A stretch of DNA of 64,000 bases from Sphingomonas sp. 8AM (GTDB lineage Bacteria; Pseudomonadota; Alphaproteobacteria; Sphingomonadales; Sphingomonadaceae): the NCBI RefSeq assembly GCF_902506455.1, contig NZ_LR733844.1:1070864-1134863 (forward strand), given 5' to 3'. Both the position numbers and the translations under genes were made by a program. The notes under the pieces are model-generated. The model made no database searches. It was not told the DNA's origin and saw only the letters and a program-made list of their open reading frames with translations. Within the stretch, counting starts at the first letter, position 1. Each line of letters starts with the position of its first letter. Of this stretch, positions 57,391 to 64,000 are shown one piece after another.

Positions 57391-59166
57391 TCAGGCGTCG
57401 TGGAATTGCAAACCGGCGAGCCGCGCATAGAGCCCGCCCGCACCGGTCAGCGCGGCATGGCTGCCTTCCTCGACGATCCGGCCGCTGTCCATGACGACGA
57501 TCCGCGACGCCGCGCGGACGGTGGCGAGGCGGTGCGCGATGACGATCGTGGTGCGCGATGCCATCAGCCGCTCGAGCGCATCCTGCACCAGCCGCTCGCT
57601 TTCGGCATCGAGCGCGCTGGTCGCTTCATCGAGCAACAGGATTGGCGCGTCGCGGAGCAGCGCGCGGGCGATTGCGACGCGTTGCCGCTGCCCGCCCGAC
57701 AGCCGCGCGCCGCCCTCGCCGAGGAAGGTGTCGAGACCCTCGGGGAGCGCGCGCAGGAAGTCGGCGGCGTTGGCGGCCTCCGCCGCGGCCCAGACCTGCG
57801 CGTCATCGGCGTCCCAGCGGCCGTAGCGAAGATTGTCGCGCGCGCTGGTGCCGAAGATCACCGTCTCCTGCGGGACCATCGCGATCCGCGCGCGGACCTC
57901 GGCCGGGTCGGCGCGGATGAGATCGACGCCGTCGACCAGCACCGCGCCGCGCGCCGGCTGGTAGAAATGCTGGAGCAACTGGAACAGGGTCGACTTGCCC
58001 GCGCCGGACGGGCCGACCACCGCCAGCGTCTCGCCGGGGGCGACCTCCAGCGTGAAGTCGTGGAGTGCGGCGACATCGGGGCGGCTGGGGTAGCGGAACT
58101 CAACGTTGTGAAAGGCGACGCGGCCCTGCGGCGGTTGCGGCAGCGCGACCGGGTGCGCGGGCGGGGCGATCTCGGGACGCTCGGCGAGCAATTCGCTCAG
58201 CCGGCCCGCCGCGCCCGCGCCGCGCAGCAGATCGCCGTAGACTTCGGTGAGCGCGCCGAACGCGCCGGCGACGATCCCGCCGGTCAGCACGAAGGCGGCG
58301 ATCGCGCCTCCGGACAGCCGTCCGGCCGCGACATCGTCAGCGCCTTCCCACAAAACCAGCGTGATCGCGCCGAAGATCAACCCGATGACGATTGCGGTCA
58401 TGATCGCGCGCAGCGCCACGCGCTTGCGCGCCGTCGCCATCGTCGCCTCGACCGCGTCGGTGAAGCGCGCGCTCTCGCGTGCCTCCTGCCCGAATGCCTG
58501 GACGATCTTCATCGCGCCGAGCGTCTCGACCACGATCGAGCCGACGTCGGCGATCCGGTCCTGCGAGGTGCGCGACAGGTTGCGGACGCGCCGCCCCAGC
58601 AGCGCGATCGGCGCGATGATGAGCGGGATGCCCGCCAGCAGCATCGCCGCCAGCTTGGGCGAGATCGCAAACAGATAGATCAGCCCGCCGATCGCGGTGA
58701 ACGAGTTTCGCAGCGCGATCGACACCGTGCTGCCGACCACCGTCTCGATCTGGCCGGTGTCGGCGGTGAGCCGTGAGGCGATCTCCGACGGGCGGTTGGT
58801 CTCGTAGAAGGACGGGCTGAGCGTCATCAGATGCCGCTGCACCTCGGTGCGGATATCGGCGACGACGCGCTCGCCCAGCCAGGCGACGAAATAGAAGCGC
58901 ACGGCGGTGCCGATCGCGAGCACGACCACGATCATCAGCATATAATGGAACGACGACGCCACGGACTCGGCGGATGCGCCGTTGGCCGCAAAGCCGCGGT
59001 CGATCACGCGTTTGAAGCTGTAGGGGATCGCGATCGTCGCGCCGGAGGTGACCGCCAGCGCGCTAAACGCGGCGGTAATCTGGAGCGGGTATTTGCGGGC
59101 GTGTCGAAAGACCATCGCCAGATTGCCGAGACGGCGGGAAGGAGCGACGTCGGAAGCGCTGGCCAT
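57391..59166 (-). CDS. ABC exporter, fused membrane and ATPase domains, MsbA/LmrA type
   Basis: A 591-residue half-transporter. Six membrane helices in residues 35-320, then an ATPase with Walker A GPSGAGKSTLFQLL near 391, signature LSGGQRQRVAIARALL, Walker B ILLLDEATSALD and the H-loop IAHRLATV. It would work as a homodimer exporting lipids or hydrophobic compounds. It stands alone, so the substrate is not indicated. Divergent from phaZ. Confidence 0.92.
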   Translation of the reverse strand: MASASDVAPSRRLGNLAMVFRHARKYPLQITAAFSALAVTSGATIAIPYSFKRVIDRGFAANGASAESVASSFHYMLMIVVVLAIGTAVRFYFVAWLGERVVADIRTEVQRHLMTLSPSFYETNRPSEIASRLTADTGQIETVVGSTVSIALRNSFTAIGGLIYLFAISPKLAAMLLAGIPLIIAPIALLGRRVRNLSRTSQDRIADVGSIVVETLGAMKIVQAFGQEARESARFTDAVEATMATARKRVALRAIMTAIVIGLIFGAITLVLWEGADDVAAGRLSGGAIAAFVLTGGIVAGAFGALTEVYGDLLRGAGAAGRLSELLAERPEIAPPAHPVALPQPPQGRVAFHNVEFRYPSRPDVAALHDFTLEVAPGETLAVVGPSGAGKSTLFQLLQHFYQPARGAVLVDGVDLIRADPAEVRARIAMVPQETVIFGTSARDNLRYGRWDADDAQVWAAAEAANAADFLRALPEGLDTFLGEGGARLSGGQRQRVAIARALLRDAPILLLDEATSALDAESERLVQDALERLMASRTTIVIAHRLATVRAASRIVVMDSGRIVEEGSHAALTGAGGLYARLAGLQFHDA

Positions 59167-59241
59167 GCGCGCGGCCTAGCAGCGCGTGCCGGCCCGCTCA
59201 ACGTGTCGTGAAGGGTTTAGCGCGGGTCGGGGCCCGGAAAT

Positions 59242-59262
59242 CGACTGCAATCGTTGCAGTCG
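59242..59262. promoter_or_regulatory. Perfect palindrome before phaZ, candidate PhaR operator
   Basis: CGACTGCAA-TCG-TTGCAGTCG: 9-base arms, perfectly paired, 62 bases upstream of the phaZ start. It contains the CTGC...GCAG half sites associated with PhaR binding in other alphaproteobacteria (from memory). A phaR gene lies 15 kb away in this window. Confidence 0.55.
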
Positions 59263-59324
59263 CGTTGCGACGGACGAAGTTGCTATAGGCGCCGCACCGG
59301 CGGGGCCGGGGAAGGAAGACGCGA

Positions 59325-60572
59325 ATGTTGTACGACGCCTATGAATTGCAGCGGTCGTGGCTCGCCTCGGCCAGCGCGATGGCGACGGTAGGAGCCAACT
59401 GGCTGAACAACCCGTCCAACCCGTTCGCGTATCTGGGCGGCGGGCCGGTGATGGCGTCCGCGCTGGAGGTGTTCGCGCATGCGTCGGCCTCACGCGGCAA
59501 GCCGGCGTTCGGATTCGAGTCGACGACCGTCGACGGCCGCGAGGTAGCGGTGGTCGAGGAGATCGTGCTGCAACGCCCGTTCGGGCAGCTCAAGCGCTTC
59601 CGCCGCGAGGGCGTGGAGGGCGGGCCGCGGCTGCTGATCGCCGCGCCGATGTCGGGACATTTCGCGACGCTTCTGCGCGGGACGGTCGAGCGGATGCTGC
59701 CGGTCGCCGACGTCTATGTCACCGACTGGCGTGACGCGAAGCTGGTATCGACGCGCGAGGGACGGTTCGATCTCGACGATTATATCGATTATCTGATCGC
59801 CTTCCTCGAAGCGATCGGCGCGGATCAGGACGGTGTGGCGGACGGCGCGCATGGCGCGCACATGCTGGCGGTGTGCCAGCCATCGGTGCCGTGCCTCGCC
59901 GCGACCGCGCTGATGAGCGCCGACCGCAACCCGTGCCGACCGCGTACGCTGACGATGATGGGTGGGCCGATCGACACGCGCGAGGCGCCGACCGCGGTCA
60001 ACACGCTGGCGACCGAGCGGCCGTTCGCCTGGTTCGAGCAGAACGTGATCGCGACGGTGCCGATGTTGTACCCGGGCGCGGGGCGGAAGGTCTATCCGGG
60101 CTTCCTGCAATTGTCCGGGTTCATGACCATGAACCTCGGTAACCACATGATGAGCCATTACGAGCTGTTCAAACATCTCGTCACCGGCGACGATGACAGC
60201 GCCGAGGCCACCAAGCGCTTCTACGACGAATATCGCTCGGTCTGCGACATGACCGCGGAGTTCTACCTCCAGACGATCGACACCGTCTTCCAGTCGCACA
60301 GCCTGCCGAAGGGCGAGATGCTGCATCGCGGACGGCGCGTCGACACCGGTGCGATCACCGATGTCGGGCTGCTGGCGATCGAGGGCGAGCGCGACGACAT
60401 CAGCGGGCTGGGACAGACAAAGGCGGCGCTGACGATTGCGACCGCGCTGCCCGAGGAAAAGAAGCGCTATTACATGGCCGAGGGTGTCGGCCATTACGGG
60501 ATCTTCAACGGCTCGAAATGGCGCAACCGGATCGCGCCGGTGGTCGAGGAATGGATGGCGGCCAACGGCTGA
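59325..60572 (+). CDS. phaZ: Intracellular polyhydroxyalkanoate depolymerase
   Basis: A 415-residue cytoplasmic depolymerase of the PhaZ1 type that mobilises stored poly-3-hydroxybutyrate. N terminus MLYDAYELQRSWLASASAMA, the VTDWRDAKLVSTREGRFDLDDYIDYL segment, nucleophile cysteine in LAVCQPSVP, and the late EGERDDISGLGQT (aspartate) and EGVGHYGIFNGSKWR (histidine) are all family features. No signal peptide. Followed by a strong intrinsic terminator, so monocistronic. Confidence 0.94.
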   Translation: MLYDAYELQRSWLASASAMATVGANWLNNPSNPFAYLGGGPVMASALEVFAHASASRGKPAFGFESTTVDGREVAVVEEIVLQRPFGQLKRFRREGVEGGPRLLIAAPMSGHFATLLRGTVERMLPVADVYVTDWRDAKLVSTREGRFDLDDYIDYLIAFLEAIGADQDGVADGAHGAHMLAVCQPSVPCLAATALMSADRNPCRPRTLTMMGGPIDTREAPTAVNTLATERPFAWFEQNVIATVPMLYPGAGRKVYPGFLQLSGFMTMNLGNHMMSHYELFKHLVTGDDDSAEATKRFYDEYRSVCDMTAEFYLQTIDTVFQSHSLPKGEMLHRGRRVDTGAITDVGLLAIEGERDDISGLGQTKAALTIATALPEEKKRYYMAEGVGHYGIFNGSKWRNRIAPVVEEWMAANG

Positions 60573-60574
60573 TG

Positions 60575-60614
60575 TAAAACGGGCCGGTCGCTTGTGGCGA
60601 CCGGCCCGGGTTTT
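60575..60614 (+). terminator. Intrinsic terminator of phaZ
   Basis: A perfect 12-pair stem CGGGCCGGTCGC, loop TTGTG, GCGACCGGCCCG, followed by GGTTTT and preceded by AAAA, 2 bases after the phaZ stop. The flanking A and T runs make it usable in both directions, for phaZ and for the convergent FMN-protein gene. Confidence 0.9.
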
Positions 60615-60621
60615 GAATCAT

Positions 60622-60645
60622 CGTCCCTGCCTGCGCAGGGGCGAC
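60622..60645. repeat. Core family C palindrome
   Basis: CGTCCCTGCCTGCGCAGGGGCGAC, the tip of a family C arm, directly behind the phaZ terminator. Confidence 0.7.
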
Positions 60646-60649
60646 CTGA

Positions 60650-61153
60650 TTATGCCGCGCTGTTTTCCGCGGTTGTCCGCACCTTGGCGTGGCTGCCAGA
60701 TTCGTCGGCCTTGATTGTGCCGCCGAACAGCATCTTTACCCGGCCCGACAGGGAGATGTCGGTTTCCCACAGTTCAGCAGAGTCGATGTCGACGCGCAGC
60801 AGCGCGAGGTTCGGGTCATTGCGGCCCTCCGGGAACCACGCCTCGACCTGCTTATTCCAGAGCTTGTCGATCTGCGCCTGATCGTTGTCGATCCGCGCGG
60901 TGCCGTCGAGGCAGGCGAAGAAGTCGTGCCCCTTGGAGACGTACTGCGCCATCACGCGGCCACCGTCGGCGAGCCGGTTCGTCTTGCCGATGAAAAAGAA
61001 CAATGTGTCGACCTGATCCTGATCGAGTTGCGCGGTCAACGGCTCGTGATGCGCATGGCCATCCGCCGGGCCGACCATCACGAAGGGGCTGTCGGCCATC
61101 TTCTTCCAGAGATCCTGCTTCAGCTTCTTCGGATCGGTGTTGGCGTCGGCCAT
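60650..61153 (-). CDS. Pyridoxamine 5'-phosphate oxidase-fold general stress protein
   Basis: A 167-residue flavin-binding split-barrel protein of the general-stress-protein-26 group: LWKKMADSPFVMVGP, LTAQLDQDQVDTLFFFIGKTNRLA, KGHDFFACLDGTARI and a C-terminal VDIDSAELWETDISLSGRVKMLFG. The group binds FMN and is induced by stress, but no reaction is established. Cytoplasmic. Convergent with phaZ. Confidence 0.87.
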   Translation of the reverse strand: MADANTDPKKLKQDLWKKMADSPFVMVGPADGHAHHEPLTAQLDQDQVDTLFFFIGKTNRLADGGRVMAQYVSKGHDFFACLDGTARIDNDQAQIDKLWNKQVEAWFPEGRNDPNLALLRVDIDSAELWETDISLSGRVKMLFGGTIKADESGSHAKVRTTAENSAA

Positions 61154-61276
61154 ATCGTATCTCCTGTTCGGGTTCGACGGGAGAACGTGAGGCGGGGGCG
61201 TTGGTTGCGCGGTCGTTGCGCGGGCGTCATGACCGGGAGCGGCGGCAATCCCGCCGCCACCATGAGGAAGTGAACT

Positions 61277-61366
61277 ATGACGTTTGCTGACTTGTGCATG
61301 TTCCTCGGCGTTTTGATCGCCTTCGCGACTCTGGTCGTGCGGATGATCGAGGCGGCGCGGAAGTAG
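61277..61366 (+). CDS. 29-residue membrane peptide, holin-like-toxin-like
   Basis: The frame encodes 29 residues: MTFADLCMFLGVLIAFATLV and then VRMIEAARK. It is a single hydrophobic helix with a polar D5 and a basic tail. AGGAAG lies 6 bases before the ATG. The form (short start, one helix, charged end) resembles putative holin-like toxins and other small regulatory membrane peptides. Two GC hairpins follow the stop, as expected for a small independent transcript. The rest of the 352-base gap 61154-61505 holds no gene. Not proven to be expressed. Confidence 0.5.
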   Translation: MTFADLCMFLGVLIAFATLVVRMIEAARK

Positions 61367-61375
61367 CGCACGGGC

Positions 61376-61442
61376 GGGGTCCGGCCTGGCAGCCGGGCCC
61401 CAAACGCATTTGAGCCCCGGCCGCTGGCACGACCGAGGCTCA
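61376..61442. terminator. Two successive hairpins after the 29-codon gene
   Basis: First: GGGGTCCGGC, loop CTGGCA, GCCGGGCCCC (61376-61401). Second: TGAGCC and GGCTCA (61411-61416 and 61437-61442) with an inner CGG/CCG pair. No T-run, so rho-independent termination is not certain. Confidence 0.55.
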
Positions 61443-61505
61443 CATGAGGCGGTGCTATGACGTCACCGTACCTCTATATAGCGGGGAGCGACCAAGCGTT
61501 CAACG

Positions 61506-62684
61506 TCACAGCACTTCGAAGAGCCCCGCCGCGCCCATGCCGCCGCCGACGCACATCGTGACGACGACGTGTTTCGCACCGCGGCGCTTGCCCTCGATCA
61601 GCGCGTGGCCGACCATCCGCGCGCCCGACATGCCATAGGGGTGGCCGATCGAGATCGCGCCGCCGTCGACGTTGAGCAGTTCGTCGGGGATGCCGAGCTT
61701 GTCGCGGCAATAGAGAACCTGCACCGCGAACGCCTCGTTCAGCTCCCATAGGCCAATATCGGTCATTTTCAGGCCGTTGCGCTCGAGCAGCTTAGGGATC
61801 GCGAAGACCGGACCGATGCCCATCTCGTCGGGTGCGGTGCCGGCCACCGCCATGCCGACATACCGCCCCAGCGGGGTCAGCCCGCGTTGCTCGGCGAGTT
61901 TCTCCTCCATCAGCACGCTCGCCGAGGCACCGTCCGACAACTGCGAGGCGTTGCCGGCGGTGATGTTGAGGTCGGGCCCGAGCACCGGCTTCAGCCCGCG
62001 CAATCCCTCCAGCGTGGTGTCGGCACGATTGCCCTCGTCCTTCGTGAGCGTGACCTGCTCGTGCGAGACCTCCTTCGTCTCCTTGTTCACGTTCGCCTTG
62101 GTCGCGGTGACCGGGACGATCTCGGCATCGAAGCGCCCGGCAGCCTGCGCCGCGGCGGTGCGCATCTGCGAGCGATAGCCATATTCGTCCTGCGCCTCCC
62201 GCGTGATCCCGTAGCGCTTGGCGACGATCTCCGCGGTCTGGAGCATCGGCATGTAGATGTCCTTGTGCATTGCCAGCAGCTCGGGATCGGGCGCGACGCG
62301 CATCTCGGGGGTCTGCACCATGCTGATGCTCTCGACCCCGCCGCCGATCGCGATCTGCATCCCGTCATGCACGATCTGCTTGGCGGCGGTGGCGATCGCC
62401 ATCAGGCCGGAGGCGCATTGCCGGTCGAGCGACATGCCCGATACGCTGGTCGGCAGCCCGGCGCGCAACAGGCTGGTGCGCGCGATGTTCGGCGACTGAT
62501 GCCCCTGTTGCAGCGCGGCGCCGAGCACGACGTCGTCGACCTCGGCGCCGTCGACGCCGGCGCGCTCGACCGCGGCCCTGATCGCATGGCTGGCCAGCGT
62601 CGGGGAGGGCAGGTTGTTGAACGCACCACGATAGGCGCGGCCGATCGGGGTGCGGGCGGTGGAGACGATGACGGCGGAACGCAT
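61506..62684 (-). CDS. Thiolase (acetyl-CoA C-acyltransferase)
   Basis: A 392-residue thiolase. Acyl-accepting cysteine in [12 protein letters not shown] near residue 88, [11 protein letters not shown] histidine near 345 and the second cysteine in [13 protein letters not shown] near 375. Both degradative (FadA/FadI) and biosynthetic (PhaA) forms share these residues; the MaoC-type hydratase next to it suggests fatty-acid turnover or PHA precursor supply. The ATG at 62684 starts the conserved [15 protein letters not shown]; the 16 codons before are not conserved. Confidence 0.92.
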   Translation of the reverse strand: MRSAVIVSTARTPIGRAYRGAFNNLPSPTLASHAIRAAVERAGVDGAEVDDVVLGAALQQGHQSPNIARTSLLRAGLPTSVSGMSLDRQCASGLMAIATAAKQIVHDGMQIAIGGGVESISMVQTPEMRVAPDPELLAMHKDIYMPMLQTAEIVAKRYGITREAQDEYGYRSQMRTAAAQAAGRFDAEIVPVTATKANVNKETKEVSHEQVTLTKDEGNRADTTLEGLRGLKPVLGPDLNITAGNASQLSDGASASVLMEEKLAEQRGLTPLGRYVGMAVAGTAPDEMGIGPVFAIPKLLERNGLKMTDIGLWELNEAFAVQVLYCRDKLGIPDELLNVDGGAISIGHPYGMSGARMVGHALIEGKRRGAKHVVVTMCVGGGMGAAGLFEVL

Positions 62685-62707
62685 GAGACGGGGCCTTTCG
62701 GTGCAGC

Positions 62708-63157
62708 CTAGACGAAGATTTGGGTGATCCACTCGGCGACCATCGCGGGCTTTTTCTGCCCTTCGATCTCGATCGTGACCTCGGCGGTCGATTGATATTG
62801 GCCGGGGCGCTTCTGTTCGAACGACAGCAGCCGCGAGTGTGCGCGGATGCGCGCGCCGGACGGGACGGGTGCGAGGAAGCGGACGCGGTTGCCGCCGTAA
62901 TTGACGTGCATCGTCGCGGCGCTGACCGTCGGCAGGTCGGGCGTTTCCGCCATCAGGCGTGGTAGCAGCGACAGTGTGAGGAAGCCGTGCGCGATCGTGG
63001 TGCCGAACGGCGTCGCGGCAGCACGGACGGAATCGATATGGATGAATTGACGATCACCGGTGGCGTCGGCGAAGGCGTCGATCATCGCCTGCGTGACGTC
63101 GATCCATGCCGAGACGCTGGTGCGTCCGACCGCACCCTCCACTTCGTCGAGCGTCAC
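62708..63157 (-). CDS. MaoC-like (R)-specific enoyl-CoA hydratase
   Basis: A 149-residue single hot-dog hydratase. The hydratase-2 motif is present: [36 protein letters not shown], with the catalytic Asp and His. PhaJ-type members turn fatty-acid enoyl-CoA into (R)-3-hydroxyacyl-CoA for PHA; others serve other pathways. It lies 23 bases before the thiolase gene on the same strand, so the two are probably an operon. Confidence 0.9.
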   Translation of the reverse strand: MTLDEVEGAVGRTSVSAWIDVTQAMIDAFADATGDRQFIHIDSVRAAATPFGTTIAHGFLTLSLLPRLMAETPDLPTVSAATMHVNYGGNRVRFLAPVPSGARIRAHSRLLSFEQKRPGQYQSTAEVTIEIEGQKKPAMVAEWITQIFV

Positions 63158-63233
63158 GGCCCGTCTCTCCCAACCTTTGCGACTGTGTAGGCGCAGTTGC
63201 GCGTCGCTCGCAAGGTGGGGCGGACCGAAAATA

Positions 63234-63278
63234 TGAAAAAGGCCGGGTGCCGCTACGGAAGCGGCGAACCCGACCTTC
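63234..63278 (-). terminator. Intrinsic terminator of the glycine-zipper gene
   Basis: On the minus strand a long stem GGTCGGGTTCGCCGCT / AGCGGCACCCGGCC with a TCCGT loop is followed by TTTTTC. It is placed 49 bases after the stop of the gene at 63327-63713 and points the same way. Confidence 0.88.
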
Positions 63279-63326
63279 TAAAATGGAACCCGCGCCGGTG
63301 ATACGCCCCGGCACGGACCGTCGCGC

Positions 63327-63713
63327 TTAGCGGCAGCGCACCTTGCCGCGGTCGATCTGGCGACCAAGCAGCGCACCCGCGCCGCCGCCGGCCAGCGTGC
63401 CGAGCAGGCCACCGCCGACGAGGTTGCCGAGCAGCGCGCCGCCGGCGCCGCCGACCACGAGACCGGTGGTGCCGTCGTTGCGGCGGCAGTAGTTGCGGCC
63501 GTCACGCCCGCGATAGACCTGATCCTCGCGGCTTAGACGACGCTCGCGGTAGTTGCCGCGGCGATAATTCTTGGAGGCATCCCAATCGTTACGGTCGCCC
63601 TGCCATTGGTAATCGCGGTCGCGATCCCGGCGTTGCGCGTCCGCCGCCGGGGCGGCGACCATCGGGGCGGAGACGGTGGCGATCGCCAGTGCCGTCAGCA
63701 GGGCCTTCTTCAT
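63327..63713 (-). CDS. Exported glycine-zipper 2TM protein
   Basis: A 128-residue exported protein: signal peptide MKKALLTALAIATVSAPMVA, a charged arginine/aspartate-rich middle (RRDRDRDYQWQGDRND), and a C-terminal glycine zipper GLVVGGAGGALLGNLVGGGL followed by GAGALLGRQI. Of two in-frame ATGs the second (63713) has the better AAGGAG spacing. Such proteins sit in or near the envelope; role unknown. Confidence 0.8.
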   Translation of the reverse strand: MKKALLTALAIATVSAPMVAAPAADAQRRDRDRDYQWQGDRNDWDASKNYRRGNYRERRLSREDQVYRGRDGRNYCRRNDGTTGLVVGGAGGALLGNLVGGGLLGTLAGGGAGALLGRQIDRGKVRCR

Positions 63714-63765
63714 CTCGATCATACTCCTTCAGCTGCCTGCACGAACGTTGCAGACACGGAAGGGT

Positions 63766-64000
63766 TCACGCCGGTTGCGTTGCGGCGTGTCCGGGATCGG
63801 GAACGAGCAGCTTTTCACGCTGTGCGACGATCAACGGGACGACGATTTGTCCGGCGACGTTCACCGCGGTGCGCCCCATGTCGAGGATGGGGTCGATCGC
63901 GAGCAGCAACCCGGCGCCTTCGAGCGGCACGCCGAGCGTGGTGAGCGTGAGCGTCAGCATCACCAGCGCGCCGGTCAGCCCGGCGGTCGCGGCCGAGCCG
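63766..64000 (-). CDS. Dicarboxylate/amino acid:cation symporter, N-terminal part beyond window
   Basis: The frame is open from the window edge to a stop at 63766. The visible C terminus, TLGVPLEGAGLLLAIDPILDMGRTAVNVAGQIVV, contains the ILDMxRTxxNVxG signature of the GltP/DctA family, where it helps bind substrate and Na+/H+. About 78 residues are seen of about 400-440. The protein imports glutamate, aspartate or C4-dicarboxylates. Confidence 0.85.
   Translation of the reverse strand, partial: GSAATAGLTGALVMLTLTLTTLGVPLEGAGLLLAIDPILDMGRTAVNVAGQIVVPLIVAQREKLLVPDPGHAATQPA

Overview
The window is a chromosomal segment of a high-GC alphaproteobacterium, most likely Sphingomonas or a close sphingomonad. 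Evidence: the atpHAGDC gene order, an alphaproteobacterial GAAC-N7-GAAC SOS box before uvrA, ergothioneine genes of the EgtB/EgtD type, DUF6894 and twin-membrane HIG1 small proteins, PhaR-linked storage-polymer genes, and many palindromic intergenic repeats that look typical of this group. Most of the window is ordinary core chromosome; no IS element, prophage or CRISPR array was recognised.

Layout. 1-8.5 kb: MATE exporter (cut by the window edge), SppA protease, GNAT acetyltransferase, egtBD, a cobalamin adenosyltransferase with a HIG1 protein, gluQ. 8.6-11.7 kb: oligopeptidase B, DedA and thioesterase genes, tightly packed. 11.7-15.8 kb: rpiA-tkt-tal (non-oxidative pentose phosphate). 16.4-19.3 kb: uvrA under a probable LexA box. 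19.3-23.4 kb: the clearest accessory stretch. It holds a low-GC two-gene cassette (possible DUF4747-like protein plus four-helix membrane protein), a BrnT/BrnA toxin-antitoxin module with a palindromic operator, a hairpin cluster, an HTH protein, a truncated DUF3597 gene and tRNA-Gly(CCC). 23.4-32.8 kb: a giant propeller-amidohydrolase, a Crp/Fnr regulator, a GH18-CE4-GT2 fusion, a decayed gene fragment and exported small proteins. 32.9-37.5 kb: a divergently split version of the E. coli yjfIJKLMC gene set (PspA homologue, ATP-grasp ligase and DUF2170/2491/350/1190 proteins). 37.5-42.6 kb: metallophosphoesterase, rnr, a DnaA-box cluster and alr. 42.6-49.1 kb: PhaC-like hydrolase and phaR, an exported methyltransferase, small proteins, a double-DTG protease and cpaF. 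49.1-55.6 kb: a truncated Ada and the F1 ATP synthase operon, which carries a foreign-looking DUF6232 gene between atpG and atpD and a repeat between atpA and atpG. 55.8-64 kb: HExxH/TPR protein, ABC exporter, phaZ, FMN-type stress protein, a 29-residue membrane peptide, thiolase, MaoC hydratase, glycine-zipper protein and a symporter cut by the window edge.

How parts fit: phaC-like, phaR, phaZ, thiolase and MaoC point to polyhydroxyalkanoate and fatty-acid metabolism, with TGCA-type palindromes before phaZ and between phaC and phaR as candidate PhaR sites. The yjf-like set is probably an envelope-stress module. The best candidates for something undescribed are the 19.3-20.7 kb cassette, the gene inserted in the atp operon, and the 29-codon membrane peptide at 61.3 kb. 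Five families of intergenic inverted repeats (called A-E here) occupy many of the gaps and often create false N-terminal extensions of neighbouring genes.
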